Shown: positions 17,829 through 26,423 of the stretch, in pieces
Layout of the letters: each line of letters opens with the position of its first letter
How positions within the stretch are numbered: the stretch's first letter is position 1
NCBI RefSeq assembly: GCF_007923355.1
Contig: NZ_VOGO01000012.1
Location: 1-64,000, forward strand
From: Falsiphaeobacter marinintestinus
GTDB lineage: Bacteria > Pseudomonadota > Alphaproteobacteria > Rhodobacterales > Rhodobacteraceae
Direction of reading: 5' to 3'
Length of the DNA stretch: 64,000 nucleotides
Notes under the pieces: model-generated
The model's input: only the letters and a program-made list of their open reading frames with translations
What the model was told of the DNA's origin: nothing
The model's database searches: none
Translations under genes and position numbers: made by a program

Positions 17829-19330
17829 AGGCATCCACCAAGGCAATCCGCTTCCTCGAAAGCCTGAAAGTCCCCGAGGGTCCGAACGCTGGGAAGCCGA
17901 TCAAGCTGGCCCCGTTCCAGAAGCAATTTATCAAGGGCGCTCTGGCGGACGGGATCAACGTGGCGGCGCTGAGCATGGGGCGAGGTGGGGGCAAGTCCGC
18001 GCTGTCGGCTGGCATCGCCCTGGGTGCGGTCATGGGCGTCTGGGACGATCAGCCCCGGCGGGAAATCATCATCGCGGCCCGGACGCGCGACCAAGGGCGG
18101 ATCGCGTTCAACTTCGTGACCGGGTTCATTGAGCACCTGGCCGAGGAAGAACAGGAAAGATTCACGATCCGGCGCAATCCCCGGCTCGAAATCGAGTATG
18201 GCGACGGGCACCTGATTAAGGTGATCGCGGCGGACGGCAAATCGGCTCTCGGGTCTGCGCCCACGCTGGTCCTGATGGACGAACGCGGCCACTGGCAGGC
18301 GGATCAGGGGGACGCGCTGGAACACGCGCTGCTGTCCGGTCTGGGCAAGCGGGCCGGTCGCGCCTTGATTATCTCGACCAGTGCGGCGGACGATGCGCAC
18401 CCGTTCTCTGTCTGGCTCGATGAGGATCAGGAGGGCGTCTATCGTCAGGAGCACCGGCCCGCCCCCGGCCTTCCTGCGGACGATCTGGAATCGCTCAAGC
18501 AGGCGAACCCCGGCGCGGCGCATGGCATCGGGTCCAGCCTCGAATGGCTGCAAGGTCAGGCGCGGCGGGCGATTGCGCGGGGCGGGGCAACGCTCACGTC
18601 CTTCCGGCTCTACAACCGGAATGAGCGTGTCAGCGGCGAAACCCGCGACCTGCTGCTTACCGTGGACGAATGGCTGTCCTGCGAGACGGCGGACGTGCCG
18701 CCCCGGCAAGGTCAGGTGGTGGTCGGGATCGACCTGGGCGGATCGGCCAGCATGACGGCGGCGTCCTTCTACTGGCCCGAGACCGGGCGGCTTGAGGCTC
18801 TGGGCACCTTCCCCAGCAAGCCGTCGCTTCTGGATCGCGGCCAGAATGACGGGGTGTCCGGGCGGTATGTCGAGATGCAGGACCGGGGCGAACTCTCGAC
18901 ACTGGGCGATCAGACGGTGCCGGTGGCCCCGTGGTTGATGGAAGTCATGGCCCATATCGAGGGGGTGCCCGTCGCGGCGCTCACGATGGACCGATACAAG
19001 CAAGCCGAACTTGGCGAGGCAATCGACAAGGCGGGCATCCGTGCCCCGCTGGTCTGGCGCGGCCAAGGGTTCCGGGACGGCGGGGAAGACTGCGAACGGT
19101 TCCGGCGCGCGGCCTATGACGGCAAGGTGAAAACCGCTCCGTCGCTGCTGCTGCGATCCGCCTTCGCGGATGCGGTCTGCCTGCGCGACCCGGCGAACAA
19201 TCTGAAACTGGCAAAGGCCCGATCCACGGGCCGGATCGACGCGGCTGCGGCAACCGTTCTGGCGGTCGCAGAGGGTGCCCGAATGATGGGCCGCCCCGCG
19301 TATAGAGGAGGTCGCATCGCATGGGGATGA
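17825..19330 (+). CDS. Terminase large subunit
   Basis: About 501 residues from the ATG at 17825; a longer in-frame start upstream reads into the G-rich spacer and is rejected. Walker A SMGRGGGKS at about 50-58 and Walker B TLVLMDERGHW at about 147-157 form the packaging ATPase. The nuclease half has VVVGIDLGGSASM near 300 and the terminal acidic RIDAAAATVLAV. It would pump satellite DNA into capsids. The stop overlaps the next gene. No small terminase is recognised nearby. Confidence 0.88.
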   Translation: MKASTKAIRFLESLKVPEGPNAGKPIKLAPFQKQFIKGALADGINVAALSMGRGGGKSALSAGIALGAVMGVWDDQPRREIIIAARTRDQGRIAFNFVTGFIEHLAEEEQERFTIRRNPRLEIEYGDGHLIKVIAADGKSALGSAPTLVLMDERGHWQADQGDALEHALLSGLGKRAGRALIISTSAADDAHPFSVWLDEDQEGVYRQEHRPAPGLPADDLESLKQANPGAAHGIGSSLEWLQGQARRAIARGGATLTSFRLYNRNERVSGETRDLLLTVDEWLSCETADVPPRQGQVVVGIDLGGSASMTAASFYWPETGRLEALGTFPSKPSLLDRGQNDGVSGRYVEMQDRGELSTLGDQTVPVAPWLMEVMAHIEGVPVAALTMDRYKQAELGEAIDKAGIRAPLVWRGQGFRDGGEDCERFRRAAYDGKVKTAPSLLLRSAFADAVCLRDPANNLKLAKARSTGRIDAAAATVLAVAEGARMMGRPAYRGGRIAWG

Positions 19331-19665
19331 TTGAAACGGCATCGCGGATCATCGCGCGGTTCGGGCAGGCAGGCACCTTTGAGCGCCCCGGCCCGTCCGG
19401 TGGCGATCCGTGGAACCCGACGCCGGGGGAACCGACCTACCATGACGCCACGGTGGGCGTCGTAACCTATGACAACGAACACCGCGACGGAACGCTGATC
19501 CAGATGAATGACCTGCGGGTGCTGGTGTCGGTCGAGGGGCTGGACATTGCCCCGAACGTCTCCGACCGGCTGCACATCGGGTCCGCCGAATATTCCATCG
19601 TCAGGGTGTCCCCGCTGGGGCCTGACGGGGTGCCGCGCTTCTATGACTTGCAGGTGCGGCAATGA
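19321..19665 (+). CDS. Head-closure / head-tail adaptor protein
   Basis: 114 residues with AGGAGG nine bases upstream. The beta-rich body with LIQMNDLRVLVS, GLDIAPNVSDRLHIG and a final PRFYDLQVRQ resembles head-tail joining proteins of the gp10/gp16 kind that cap the portal. Overlaps terL by 10 bp and the HNH gene by 4 bp. In a tail-less satellite this would be the docking point for helper tails. Confidence 0.65.
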   Translation: MGMIETASRIIARFGQAGTFERPGPSGGDPWNPTPGEPTYHDATVGVVTYDNEHRDGTLIQMNDLRVLVSVEGLDIAPNVSDRLHIGSAEYSIVRVSPLGPDGVPRFYDLQVRQ

Positions 19666-20003
19666 ACCGGCGGCGCGAATATGCGCGGCACTCCGCGAAG
19701 GTCACGCGCGGCCAGCGGTGGAAGGCTCTGCGGATGCAGGCGCTCGACCGCGACGATTGGGCTTGCGTCCAATGCGGGGACCGGCGGCGGCTGGAAATCG
19801 ACCATATCGAGCCGGTCAAGGATCGGCCCGACTTGGCCTATTCGCTGGCCAATCTCCAAACACTCTGCGGGCGGTGTCACGCCCGGAAGACGCGAATTGA
19901 GGTTGGCATGGGCCAGCCCAATCCCGCCCGCGAGGCGTGGAAACGACTGGTCCGCGAAACGGGCCGCAACCCTATCGAGCACGAAAGGAAATCAGATGCT
20001 TGA
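19662..20003 (+). CDS. HNH endonuclease
   Basis: 113 residues. CVQCGDRRRLEIDHIEPV and NLQTLCGRCHARKT give the two zinc Cys pairs and the catalytic histidines of HNH nucleases. HNH proteins next to TerL help cut DNA at cos sites during packaging. Start ATG overlaps the adaptor gene's end; the 3' end overlaps the capsid gene by 8 bp. Confidence 0.85.
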   Translation: MNRRREYARHSAKVTRGQRWKALRMQALDRDDWACVQCGDRRRLEIDHIEPVKDRPDLAYSLANLQTLCGRCHARKTRIEVGMGQPNPAREAWKRLVRETGRNPIEHERKSDA

Positions 20004-21252
20004 TTCAGTAAAGATCGCACGGAGGCAAAGCGAAATCCGCCAGACCCTTTCCGGCATTGTCGGCAAGGATCAACCGACCGAGGACGAGACGCGCCAGATG
20101 GACGAACTCGACCGCGAATATCGGTCGAACGAAACCCGGTATCGCGCCGCGCTGATCGCGGAAGACGAGGAACGCCGGGAAGCCGGGGCCGATCTGGAAA
20201 CCCGGTCGGATCGGGAATGGGCCGAGATCATGGCCGGTTTCGAGATGCGGCAGGTGGCCCTTGCCCTGGACGAGGGGCGCACCCTCGATGGCCGCACGGG
20301 TGAGATCGTCACCGAACTGCGGTCGCGCGGCGGCTATCGCGGGGTGCCGGTGCCGTGGGAGGCGCTGGAAATCCGAGCCGGTGAGACCGTCGCCAGCGGC
20401 ACCCCGAACCCGCTGCGCACGGCTCCGATCATCGAAAGGCTGTTCGCCGGGTCCGTCGCGGCGCGCATGGGTGGCCAGATGGTCAACGTGGGCGTGGGTG
20501 AACAGGAATACCCCGTCGCCACTTCTGCCGTCACGGCGGGCTGGGCTGCATCCGAGACCGGCAACGTGACCGGTCCGAGCGCCTACACAACCGTGGACCG
20601 GCCCCTGAAACCGGATCACAACTTGGGTGTTCAGATGCGCATCACGCGCAAGACGCTCAAGCAATCCGGCACCGGGCTGGAACAGGCGGTGCGCCGGGAC
20701 ATGAACGGCGCGATCGAGGAAGCCCTTGACCGGGCCGTGTTCCTGGGCAGCGGATCGGCCGGCGAACCCACGGGCCTTTTCGCGGGTGCGTCCGCCTGGG
20801 GCATCAACGAGGAAGACGTTGCGGCGGCTCCGACCTGGGGCGCGTTCCGTTCCGAGGTGGTCAGCTTCATCACCGGCAACGCGGCCAGCGGCCCCGGCGA
20901 CGTGCGCCTGCTGATCCGCCCGGAAATCTGGGACACGATGGACGCGGACATCTGGGACGCGGGCAGCGGGATCACCGAATGGGACCGGCTGACCAGCGCT
21001 CTGGGCAGCGTGACCATGAGCCACAACGCCTTGGCCGATCCGACCGGCTCGCCCGAGGCTACCAGTGCCGTGATGACGACCACGGCGGGCGGGGTGCCCC
21101 CGTTCTTCGTGGGCACCTGGGGCGCAATCGACCTGATCCGCGATCCGTATTCGGACGCGCAATCGGGCGGTCTGCGGCTGACCGCGCTGGCCACGATGGA
21201 CGTGACCATTTCCCGCGCGGTGCAGACCCGCATCCTGACGGGGCTGCAATAA
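19996..21252 (+). CDS. HK97-type major capsid protein
   Basis: 418 residues from ATG 19996 (AAAGGA upstream). An N-terminal charged helical delta (scaffold) region of about 100 residues is followed by the HK97 fold: ASGTPNPLRTAPIIERL, MVNVGVGEQEYPVATS, AAWA-like GWAASE, an E-loop region, and FLGSGSAGEPTGLF. The C-terminus (FVGTWGAIDLIRDPYSDAQSG) is typical. The stop overlaps the protease start, and capsid precedes protease and portal, the reverse of the usual phage order. Confidence 0.9.
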   Translation: MLDSVKIARRQSEIRQTLSGIVGKDQPTEDETRQMDELDREYRSNETRYRAALIAEDEERREAGADLETRSDREWAEIMAGFEMRQVALALDEGRTLDGRTGEIVTELRSRGGYRGVPVPWEALEIRAGETVASGTPNPLRTAPIIERLFAGSVAARMGGQMVNVGVGEQEYPVATSAVTAGWAASETGNVTGPSAYTTVDRPLKPDHNLGVQMRITRKTLKQSGTGLEQAVRRDMNGAIEEALDRAVFLGSGSAGEPTGLFAGASAWGINEEDVAAAPTWGAFRSEVVSFITGNAASGPGDVRLLIRPEIWDTMDADIWDAGSGITEWDRLTSALGSVTMSHNALADPTGSPEATSAVMTTTAGGVPPFFVGTWGAIDLIRDPYSDAQSGGLRLTALATMDVTISRAVQTRILTGLQ

Positions 21253-21866
21253 TGCTCTGCGGCGGTCATGAAGGCGGCCTAGAGCTGCGCAAGCGGGCGT
21301 CGGGCGCATTGGCGCTTCATGGCCGCTTCCCCTACAACAAGCGCGCGGTCCTGTCCGATGGGGGCAGGACCGGGCGTCCCCGGAAAGAGGTGATTGCACC
21401 GCGGGCGTTCTCCTATCGGGTGGAGCGTCCCGAGGAAGACATTCACCTGCTGATCGGCCACAGCTATGACCGGCCCCTTGCATCGCGCGGGGCCGGGACG
21501 CTGGAACTGACGGACAGTGACGACGCGCTGTCCTTCGCGGCCACGATCACCGACGAAATGCAGGAGGTCAGCTATGTGCGCGACTTCCTAGCGGCGATGC
21601 GCGCGGGCCTGATTATCGGGATCAGCCCCGGTTTCCGCATCCCGCCGGAACGGGCGGTGCCGAACGCTGAGAAGGTCGAGGAAGAAGACCCGGCGGAAGG
21701 CATGGCCCTGATCCGCACGATCTTCGCGGCCTTGCTCTATGAACTGAGCGTCGTGACCCGGCCCGCCTATGACGAAACCCAAATTGAGGAACGGAACTGG
21801 AAGCCCGAGCCGCAAGCGCAGGTGTTCCTTTCCAGCCAGACGCGGGGGGCACTGAAATGGCGGTGA
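21252..21866 (+). CDS. HK97 prohead protease
   Basis: 204 residues. FPYNKRAVLSDGG, EVIAPRAFSYRV, LLIGHSYDRPLAS (catalytic His), GLIIGISPGFRI (Ser region) and YELSVVTRPAYDETQ are the S78 prohead protease pattern. It removes the capsid delta domain during maturation. The ATG overlaps the capsid stop by one base. It overlaps the connector gene by 10 bp. Confidence 0.85.
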   Translation: MLCGGHEGGLELRKRASGALALHGRFPYNKRAVLSDGGRTGRPRKEVIAPRAFSYRVERPEEDIHLLIGHSYDRPLASRGAGTLELTDSDDALSFAATITDEMQEVSYVRDFLAAMRAGLIIGISPGFRIPPERAVPNAEKVEEEDPAEGMALIRTIFAALLYELSVVTRPAYDETQIEERNWKPEPQAQVFLSSQTRGALKWR

Positions 21867-22396
21867 CACTGAAAGAGGTCGAGGAAACCCCGGCCAGCTA
21901 TCCCGCGTCACCCGGCAGTCTTTCGACGGCTGCGGCGGCGCTCAATGCGGATGCGATCTGGCAGCGGCTGGAAGCCTATTGCCGGGTGCGCTGGACCACG
22001 CGCGAAATCGTCTGGACGGTCGAGGGGGAAGGCGCATGGGAAGCCCCCTTGTCGCCTGCCACGCTGAACACGGTCGAGGTCTGGGAAGGCGGCGCATGGG
22101 CCGAATGCACCCCGGCGGCGTCCCCTTGGGGCGGCTATGACCTTCCCGGTGACGGGCCGTATCGGATCACGGCGGACGTGGGAGGCGGTGACGTGCCTGC
22201 GGCTGTCATGGAAGCGTTCCGGCGGTTGGCCGAATACTTGGCGGACGAGACCGACCGCGCGGGCGTGGCCAGCTACAGCGTGAACATGGGCGGGGCAATC
22301 GAGGAAAGCTATGACCGTAACCCCGCGTGGATGGGTCGAGCACTGGAATACAGCGGGGCGGCGGACCTTCTGCGCCCCTACAAACGGAGGGCCTGA
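21857..22396 (+). CDS. Head-tail connector (gp6-like)
   Basis: 179 residues. DAIWQRLEAYCRVRWTTREIVW near the N-terminus and AVMEAFRRLAEYLADETD near the end fit phage gp6-like connector proteins (QLRIDs class) which bind under the portal. Immediately followed by the portal gene (1-bp gap). Confidence 0.72.
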   Translation: MAVTLKEVEETPASYPASPGSLSTAAAALNADAIWQRLEAYCRVRWTTREIVWTVEGEGAWEAPLSPATLNTVEVWEGGAWAECTPAASPWGGYDLPGDGPYRITADVGGGDVPAAVMEAFRRLAEYLADETDRAGVASYSVNMGGAIEESYDRNPAWMGRALEYSGAADLLRPYKRRA

Positions 22397-22397
22397 G

Positions 22398-23462
22398 ATG
22401 GGTATTCTCGACTTGTTCAAGCGGCGGGCCGAACCTGCCGAAACCCGGTCCAGCGGATCGGGATACACTGCCGCGATCATGGCGGCGCGCGAGGCGTATA
22501 TCTCGGGCGCGTCCGGGCTGGCCGAACTGACTTCCACGGCGCAGGCGGCGGTCACGCTCTGGGAGGGCGGCTTGGGGCTGGCGGACGTAGAAGGCACCGA
22601 CCTGCTGGACCAGCGGTCCCTGACGCTTGCGGCCCGGTCCCTGGCGCTGCGGGGGGAGGCGCTGTTCCTGATCCGCGAGACGGGCCTTGTCCCGTGCTCC
22701 GATTGGGATCTGCGCACCCGCGACGGCAAGCCCACGGCCTACCGGGTGTCCGTCTCCGAGGCGGGCGGCGGGCGCTCCGAAACCGCGCTGTCTGCGGAGG
22801 TGCTGCACTTTCGGATCGGCTGCGACGTGGCCGCGCCCTACTACGGCACGGCCCCGCTCAAGCGGTCGCAGTTGACGGCTGGCCTGCTGAACGCGGTCGA
22901 GAAGGCGCTTGCCGAGGTCTATGAAACCGCCCCGCTGGCCAGCATGATCGTGCCCTTTCCCGAGGCTCCGCAAACTGACTTGGAACAGATGGCGCGGGGC
23001 TTCCGGGGAAACCGGGGCAAGGTGCTGATCCGGGAATCGGTCAACGTCGCGGCGGCGGGCGGGCCTGCCCCGGTGCAGGACTGGAAGCCGCACGACCTGT
23101 CCCCCGACCTGTCCAAGAGCATGACGCGCGAGACGCTGGCTGCGGCGCGGGATGGCATCAACATGGCGTTCGGTATCCTGCCGGGTCTGACGGCACCGGC
23201 CACGACCGGGCCGCTGGTCAGAGAGGCGCAACGCCACCTCGCCCAATGGGTGCTGCAACCCATCGCTACCATGATCGCGGAGGAAGCATCCGAGAAATTC
23301 GGACTGGCCATAAAAATGGACGTGATGCGGCCCCTACAAGCCTTCGACGCTGGCGGACGGGCACGGGCGCTTGGCGCGGTGGTGCAGACCTTGGCCCTGG
23401 CGAAAGAGGTGGGCGTTGATCCGTCCGACGCGCTGCGGCTGGTAGATTGGGGACAACGCTAA
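22398..23462 (+). CDS. Phage portal protein
   Basis: 354 residues from ATG 22398 with GGAGGG upstream; a longer in-frame start inside the connector gene is rejected. MGILDLFKRR at the start, LRGEALFLIRE, YRVSVSEAGG, EVLHFRIG and GVPSLR-like PLKRSQLTAGLL and FGILPGL mark the HK97-type portal. It forms the dodecameric ring for DNA entry and tail docking. It is the last gene of the rightward head module and is followed by a bidirectional hairpin. Confidence 0.85.
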   Translation: MGILDLFKRRAEPAETRSSGSGYTAAIMAAREAYISGASGLAELTSTAQAAVTLWEGGLGLADVEGTDLLDQRSLTLAARSLALRGEALFLIRETGLVPCSDWDLRTRDGKPTAYRVSVSEAGGGRSETALSAEVLHFRIGCDVAAPYYGTAPLKRSQLTAGLLNAVEKALAEVYETAPLASMIVPFPEAPQTDLEQMARGFRGNRGKVLIRESVNVAAAGGPAPVQDWKPHDLSPDLSKSMTRETLAAARDGINMAFGILPGLTAPATTGPLVREAQRHLAQWVLQPIATMIAEEASEKFGLAIKMDVMRPLQAFDAGGRARALGAVVQTLALAKEVGVDPSDALRLVDWGQR

Positions 23463-23472
23463 TCGCCTGAGG

Positions 23473-23504
23473 CGGGCCGCACCTATTATTCGTAGTGCGG
23501 CCCG
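23473..23504. terminator. Bidirectional terminator-like hairpin
   Basis: Perfect 10-bp arms CGGGCCGCAC / GTGCGGCCCG with a 12-base loop, between the portal gene and the convergent leftward gene, whose stop codon it overlaps. Confidence 0.6.
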
Positions 23505-23848
23505 TCTACCTCCACGCCTTCTAGGGAAAGGTCTTTCTGCGTCATCACGAGGTCAAACCTCTTGAAGAATGAAAAGAACTTTGCCGCCGTCATCGAAACT
23601 TCTACTGCCCTGACGATACGCGAGGGATCATCAAAGCTACCCTCTTGCAGGTAGATGACGACACCGGGGGTTTCGATTTCAGCCCCGTGGTTTCCGCCGA
23701 AAGCGATTCGATAACCAATCACTCGCTCTGTATCGTTTGCAATGCCTTCTTCGATCAGGAAGTCGCGCATCGAAATTTCGTCGGCTCTGTCTGCTGCGAC
23801 CGTGCCCTTGAAGTCATTGTATTGAACGCCAGCATTGAAAATCGACAT
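23486..23848 (-). CDS. Hypothetical protein
   Basis: 120 residues from ATG 23848 with GAGAGGGA upstream; a longer start lacks such a site. Mixed fold, no signal or membrane segment and no family I recognise. It is read opposite to the head module, next to another small leftward gene, and may be satellite accessory cargo. Confidence 0.55.
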   Translation of the reverse strand: MSIFNAGVQYNDFKGTVAADRADEISMRDFLIEEGIANDTERVIGYRIAFGGNHGAEIETPGVVIYLQEGSFDDPSRIVRAVEVSMTAAKFFSFFKRFDLVMTQKDLSLEGVEVDGPHYE

Positions 23849-23895
23849 GGAATCCCTCTCAAGTTGTCTTCGACCACCTATCACACGGCGGCGCG

Positions 23896-24270
23896 CTATT
23901 CGAGATCACTTTCCCGCACGTCCAGTCGGGCAATGTCGAAAGTCGGGACTTCATCCGAGGAACGGTGCCCTTCCACGTATTTCTTCCAGTTGTCAGAGGA
24001 ATACGGGCTGGTCGCGGGCTCGCACTCGATCATGATTTCATGGACGGTTCCAGCCTTGGGTTGCTCGGTCGAGAAGCCGCCGGTTTCCGGGTGGTCGAGC
24101 CGCCACCAGATTTCGCGGACGATCATGTCTTCGCCCCACGGGCGCGGCTTGTCCGGGCGCTGAACCGAAATGTAGTCGCCCTTGCGCGGCAAGGTAGGGA
24201 GGCTGAAATCAAGCGAGTAGTCCGGATTCGTTCGTCCCGGTTCGCGGATGACGATGCAAACCTTGATCAT
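23896..24270 (-). CDS. Hypothetical protein
   Basis: 124 residues with a compact beta-rich look (VCIVIREPGR..., GDYISVQRPDK, VREIWWRLDHPE). No recognised family. It is divergent from the regulator-like gene at 24367, sharing the control region with the 17-bp inverted repeat, so it is probably under the same switch. Confidence 0.55.
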   Translation of the reverse strand: MIKVCIVIREPGRTNPDYSLDFSLPTLPRKGDYISVQRPDKPRPWGEDMIVREIWWRLDHPETGGFSTEQPKAGTVHEIMIECEPATSPYSSDNWKKYVEGHRSSDEVPTFDIARLDVRESDLE

Positions 24271-24310
24271 GTGTTCTGTCCTTCTGTCTGATGGCGTCTC
24301 TGCTTCTTAA

Positions 24311-24359
24311 CGTATGCCATGCATTAAGGCTAGACAACCCGCTTAATGCATGGCATACG
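24311..24359. promoter_or_regulatory. Perfect 17-bp inverted repeat in a divergent promoter
   Basis: Arms CGTATGCCATGCATTAA (24311-24327) and its exact reverse complement (24343-24359), separated by 15 bp, between the leftward gene ending its 5' side at 24270 and the rightward gene at 24367. The right arm ends 7 bp before the preferred ATG. Likely a binding site for a dimeric satellite regulator. Confidence 0.6.
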
Positions 24360-24366
24360 GAAAGAC

Positions 24367-25062
24367 ATGAAGCACAAGGCGTTCACTGAAATCGTCGCTC
24401 ATTCGACGCAGATTCCCGAAAAGACCGTAGGTGTCTACGTTCGGTTCCTGAAGGCTGCGGGTCTGCTGACTTCGGGCGCTAGGGGTGTGAATGCCCCAGA
24501 GATGACCACGCGCGACCTTGCCCGCATACTGATCGCCCTGTGCTCGACCGACCGTCCGTCCGATGCGGTCGAGGCGGTCAACTGGTATCGTGAACTCCCC
24601 TGCGCCAAGGGCGGCACGATCACCACGGGGAAACACCCCGTAGACCGCACCGGCAAAGTGTCGGAACCCATCGAACTGTTCACGGTCGATGCTGGCGACC
24701 CGCTGGAAGCGATCATGGAAGGCGTGTTCGGCGCGCCGCCGATCATCATCACGCTTCTCGGGATGAACTTTGAAATCATCGAACCGAACCGCGTTGCGAT
24801 CCTGACGCTTGGCGATACCGCCCTGCACTTCACGAACCCGGAATATCTGGAAGAGCGCGGCAAGGACGGGGGGCTGTCGCGCGGCATCAAGACGGCGCGA
24901 AGCCTCACCGACCACGCTCTGACCGAGATGGCGTTGCCATTTGGGCTGGAACAGTCCGATGGCTCGACCTGGGAGGAAATGACGGCTGAGGAAGGGCGCG
25001 CGGCCAAGGTCGCGGCGCGTCACATCTTCGGGGTGAAGGACGATGGGGATGCCGATGGCTAG
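24367..25062 (+). CDS. Putative winged-helix satellite regulator
   Basis: 231 residues from ATG 24367 (GGAAAG upstream); an upstream ATG lies inside the inverted repeat and is less likely. The first 45 residues (FTEIVAHSTQIPEKTVGVYVRFLKAAGLL) look like a winged helix. The rest has no motif I can name. Position between the inverted repeat and alpA-int suggests a regulator of the integration genes. It overlaps the AlpA-like gene by 20 bp. Confidence 0.5.
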   Translation: MKHKAFTEIVAHSTQIPEKTVGVYVRFLKAAGLLTSGARGVNAPEMTTRDLARILIALCSTDRPSDAVEAVNWYRELPCAKGGTITTGKHPVDRTGKVSEPIELFTVDAGDPLEAIMEGVFGAPPIIITLLGMNFEIIEPNRVAILTLGDTALHFTNPEYLEERGKDGGLSRGIKTARSLTDHALTEMALPFGLEQSDGSTWEEMTAEEGRAAKVAARHIFGVKDDGDADG

Positions 25063-25291
25063 CGCGAGCCTGAATATCACCGTGACGGAAAAGCGGATGC
25101 TGAACCAGTCCGAGGCGGCTGGTTACACGGGCTTGCCGGTCAAGCATTTCAAGGCGACCTGCCCGGTGCAGCCGGTCGAGATGCGCCCCGGCTCAATCCT
25201 TTGGGACAAGCGCGACCTGGACCAGTGGATTGACGCAATGAAGGAAGGGGCTGAGATGGCAACGCAAGACGCCATTCTTGGCAAGCTGTAA
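25043..25291 (+). CDS. AlpA/excisionase-like protein
   Basis: 82 residues. MLNQSEAAGYTGLPVKHFKATCPVQPVE...ILWDKRDLDQWID is a MerR-type helix-turn-helix with the final D-L-D-x-W of excisionase/AlpA proteins. The stop overlaps the integrase start (TAATG), so the two are coupled. It should steer excision and may activate the satellite. Confidence 0.78.
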   Translation: MGMPMASASLNITVTEKRMLNQSEAAGYTGLPVKHFKATCPVQPVEMRPGSILWDKRDLDQWIDAMKEGAEMATQDAILGKL

Positions 25292-26382
25292 TGACGCGGA
25301 TCAGGGTAAAGGGCTTCAAGATATTCGATGACCGGCACGGGAAACCGCGCTGCTATCATCGCGCCACGGGGCACAAGATCGACCTTGAAAAGACCCCGCT
25401 GGGATCGGCCGAGTTTTTCGCGGAATGCGCCCGCATTGCGGCCATTGCTGAGGCGAAGAAGGCGCAAGCCCCCAAGCCCGGAACGCTTGGCGGGCTGGTC
25501 AACGCCTATTTCCAGACTGAGCACTTTGGCAATTTGGCGGACGCGACGAAGCGCGACTATCGCAAGTGTGCTGACTTCCTGCAACCGATCCGCGACACGC
25601 CCGTGTCCGCGATCACGACGCCCCTTGTTTCTGGCATCCATGACAAGGCGGCGGGCAAGATCGGCTGGCGGCGGGCCAACATGGTGCGCACCTTCATGAG
25701 CCAAGTTTTCCGCTACGCTATTCCGAAAGGTTTGATCGACCGGGACTATGCGGCGGGCGTCATTCCCAAACCGCGCCCGAAAGATCGGCCCTATGCCAAC
25801 CGGCCTTGGACGGTCGAGGAATGCGCCGTTGTGCTGGATCGGGCCGCGCCCCACGTCCGGGTGGCGGTCGCGCTGATTATGAACACCGGCCTTGATCCGT
25901 CCGATGCGCTCAAGCTGACCCGTCGCCAGATCGACGGCAACACGATCTGGGGCGTCCGGGGTAAGACTGGGCACGAGGTCGCCATTCCTATCGGCCCGAC
26001 GCTGCAAAAGGCTCTGGACGCTGCACCGGGCCACGACGCGGTGACGATCCTTGCCACGTCCAGCGGGAAGCCCTGGACCTACAACGGCTTTTCGACGGTC
26101 TGGCACCGCTTCAAGAAGAAGTTGGAAGCGGAGGAAGCCGTGCAACCCGGTCTGACCCTCAAGGGGCTGCGGCATACCGTGGCCACGACGCTACGCGAGG
26201 CGGGGCTTGAGGAACGCCAGATTGCGGACCTGCTGGGGCAGAAAACCCCGTCGATGGCCCGCCACTATTCCCGGTCTGCCAACTTGGCGGACCGCAACCG
26301 GATCACGATGGAAACACTGGAAAAGGAGAACGAACGCCGATCAAAAGTTGTCAAACCCTTCAAGAAAACTGTCAAACCCTGA
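25291..26382 (+). CDS. Tyrosine integrase with atypical active site
   Basis: 363 residues. The core-binding domain (FQTEHFGNLADATKRDYRK) and the catalytic domain are recognisable: LKGLRHTVATTLREAGLEERQIADLLGQ and ARHYSRSA with the Tyr nucleophile. However, the first catalytic Arg position reads TGLDPSDAL (Asp where Arg is usual), the box-II His is Lys (KGLR) and the later His/Trp is Gln (LGQKT). It lies 40 bp from the tRNA-Phe 3' end, as expected for the integrase of this element. A divergent but active subfamily is possible. Confidence 0.85.
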   Translation: MTRIRVKGFKIFDDRHGKPRCYHRATGHKIDLEKTPLGSAEFFAECARIAAIAEAKKAQAPKPGTLGGLVNAYFQTEHFGNLADATKRDYRKCADFLQPIRDTPVSAITTPLVSGIHDKAAGKIGWRRANMVRTFMSQVFRYAIPKGLIDRDYAAGVIPKPRPKDRPYANRPWTVEECAVVLDRAAPHVRVAVALIMNTGLDPSDALKLTRRQIDGNTIWGVRGKTGHEVAIPIGPTLQKALDAAPGHDAVTILATSSGKPWTYNGFSTVWHRFKKKLEAEEAVQPGLTLKGLRHTVATTLREAGLEERQIADLLGQKTPSMARHYSRSANLADRNRITMETLEKENERRSKVVKPFKKTVKP

Positions 26383-26423
26383 AAGGCTCAAGAATGAATA
26401 TCGAGCAATATCAAGCGTTTGAA

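Noticed and set aside
17789-19342. Long open frame (517 codons) on the minus strand
   Set aside because: Lies fully opposite terL, which has clear ATPase and nuclease motifs; the reverse translation is Arg/Pro-rich without family signals.
20005-21483. 492-codon minus-strand frame
   Set aside because: Opposite the capsid and protease genes; low-complexity, high-GC shadow.
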